From Candidatus Poseidoniales archaeon (GTDB lineage: Archaea; Thermoplasmatota; Poseidoniia; Poseidoniales; Poseidoniaceae), in the NCBI GenBank assembly GCA_003602665.1, contig QQSG01000102.1, forward strand, positions 4,048 to 12,090: a DNA stretch of 8,043 nucleotides, read 5' to 3'. Below the pieces are notes generated by a model. It did not search any database. It saw nothing but the letters and a program-made list of their open reading frames with translations, and was not told the DNA's origin. Within the stretch, counting starts at the first letter, position 1, and each line of letters opens with the position of its first letter. A program made the translations under genes and the position numbers. Below, one piece after another: positions 6,745 through 8,043 of this stretch.

Positions 6745-8043
6745 TCAGTAATGATCGACTAAATTCGCATGCAGCCTTCGGTCAACTTCTGGCATTCTAT
6801 CCGGAGGTCTTCCGACTTCCAAGTAACGAAGAACATAATTCTCAATATTGAAAAATCCAAGTTCTTGTTCAAGTGGATTCAGGATGTTCCGTAATTCTTG
6901 CCTCGGATTCGCAACTGGGAAATCTCGTCGAATAAACACTTGATCACCATTGAGTCTACGAGAGTAATGATAGCCAAGGATCTCTAAGAATCGAAGAATA
7001 GCATCTTCCTCTTGAGCTGTTCGAATCGTTATTCTAAGTCCGCATCCTTGCAGTCGCAGCACTCCTCTTAAGCCACCTACTGAAACATGATTTCCAATGG
7101 GCTGCAGTGAAAGTGCTTCCCATACAAGTGGCATTGTACGATACCATCGATGGAACTGACCGTCCTCTTCTCTGACAGGTTCAACTGGTTGTTCAACCAC
7201 GTCCTCAAGAACATCAACCACTTCCACTTCGGGCTCATCGAAGACCAAATGCTGACGACCCCGCCATCGATTCCTCCATTCAAATTGAGGCGCATCTATT
7301 CCGTGGAAGTCAGCTGCCTCAAAGTCAAATATACTGTCGCTTATTGTCGGGGGGCGAATTCTCCAATCCTTTACCAATACGGAATCAGATACTGTTTCAT
7401 TAGCATCTGCTTCAACTGGAGTTACCATGTTGTTGAATCCGTGGTGCACCCCGAACATCATAAAGTCGGGAAGGTTTCTTTTTGCACCTGAATAGAATGT
7501 CTTCGGGGTAAGTCGAGATGTTGATTGCGGCTCTCCAGGAGGTTCGTTTGTACGAAGATACATCATGAGACTGTTCACTTTCTCAGCGGTAATAGCATCA
7601 GAAATGAGAGATAAAACGACAATTGCAACGGTATCACCAATTGGAATATCTCGGTGATATCGTCCTGTGTGAATACACAATGAATGCGGAGAAGTAGATC
7701 CTAGGCGAACGCCATGAATCTTGAACGGCGCCCTGTGAGCTCCCTGTTCGAGGCGAATTTCATAGAAGTGGCCAATCATACCACGAACGAGAATTCGATC
7801 GCCCTCCACCCACGTATCGTTTGGGAATTGATTTAGAACGCCGCGAAGAAATTGCATTGATTTTACCAATGGTGGGCTTAATTTTTCTTGCACCTCATAC
7901 GCCGAGGACCAATTCATTTGAGTTGCAATGAGCATCTCGCCTTCCCGAGATTCGTGAGGGGAACTGCACCATGAAACAAGACCTGCAAGCAGACCGGGCC
8001 GAGGTGGGATTGGTGTTCTTCTCGTCGTTCCTCTCTTTGTCAT
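6745..8043 (-). CDS. Conserved-looking protein of unknown function, two-domain architecture
   Basis: I do not recognise this 432-residue protein. It has no signal peptide or clear membrane helix and looks soluble. Three parts are visible. The first is an N-terminal domain (about 52-165) with alternating strands, HFYEIRL (92-98), then SLCIHT (121-126) and DIPIGDTVAIVVLSLISD (132-149). The second is a low-complexity middle with an acidic stretch at about 268-294, rich in Glu, Val, Asp and Pro, which looks like a flexible linker. The third is a C-terminal alpha/beta domain (about 305-410) with SVGGLRGVLRLQGCGLRITI and a helix rich in acidic residues. No catalytic motif or metal site is evident. 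The ATG coincides with the last base of the window, so the gene may begin further upstream; internal starts at M37 (7935, preceded by GGGAAGGCGAG) or M43 are possible. It converges with the thioredoxin-like gene, with 5 bp between the stops. Confidence 0.65.
   Translation of the reverse strand: MTKRGTTRRTPIPPRPGLLAGLVSWCSSPHESREGEMLIATQMNWSSAYEVQEKLSPPLVKSMQFLRGVLNQFPNDTWVEGDRILVRGMIGHFYEIRLEQGAHRAPFKIHGVRLGSTSPHSLCIHTGRYHRDIPIGDTVAIVVLSLISDAITAEKVNSLMMYLRTNEPPGEPQSTSRLTPKTFYSGAKRNLPDFMMFGVHHGFNNMVTPVEADANETVSDSVLVKDWRIRPPTISDSIFDFEAADFHGIDAPQFEWRNRWRGRQHLVFDEPEVEVVDVLEDVVEQPVEPVREEDGQFHRWYRTMPLVWEALSLQPIGNHVSVGGLRGVLRLQGCGLRITIRTAQEEDAILRFLEILGYHYSRRLNGDQVFIRRDFPVANPRQELRNILNPLEQELGFFNIENYVLRYLEVGRPPDRMPEVDRRLHANLVDHY

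Noticed and set aside
1..8043. CRISPR array, insertion sequence, tRNA or rRNA gene
   Set aside because: No regularly spaced repeats, transposase motifs, terminal repeats or tRNA-like cloverleaf were seen; nearly all DNA is accounted for by five genes.

Overview
The window reads as a piece of an archaeal chromosome. The best evidence is a transcription factor B (TFB/TFIIB-like) gene, supported by TATA-like promoters. A C-terminal Trp-rich 'WTDESGHTW...GRWWNGTTW' module on the membrane protein is a style I associate with marine Thermoplasmatota (Marine Group II, Poseidoniales). The archaeal assignment is strong; the lineage is an inference. The window is almost entirely coding, with no RNA genes, mobile elements or CRISPR arrays that I can see.

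Layout. Positions 1-4210 hold a minus-strand operon with two genes. The upstream gene (533-4210) encodes an AddB-like protein: a helicase-like body without a Walker A motif, plus a complete C-terminal RecB-family nuclease with a four-cysteine Fe-S cluster. The downstream gene (1-536, cut by the window edge) begins with an intact UvrD/AddA-type helicase N-terminus. They overlap by ATGA, so they look translationally coupled and probably form one double-strand-end-processing helicase-nuclease. This is notable because archaea usually resect ends with HerA-NurA and Mre11-Rad50.

Positions 4211-4504 are the divergent control region. They hold a TATA box and Shine-Dalgarno site for the repair operon, TATA candidates for the gene on the other side, and a perfect 21-bp inverted repeat (4336-4356) that looks like an operator. 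To the right, 4505-5584 (+) encodes a divergent TFB-family factor. It is followed after 51 bp by a membrane-anchored protein (5636-6739, +) with a signal peptide, an extracytoplasmic WCGQC thioredoxin-like motif, one transmembrane helix and the Trp-rich tail. Converging on it, with only 5 bp between stop codons, is a 432-residue protein of unknown function (6745-8043, -), whose start coincides with the window edge.

How they may work together. The AddA/AddB-like pair is a clear functional unit. The TFB shares the control region and could be co-regulated with the repair operon, or could regulate it, but this is positional inference only. The thioredoxin-like protein and the unknown protein have no evident link to DNA repair.
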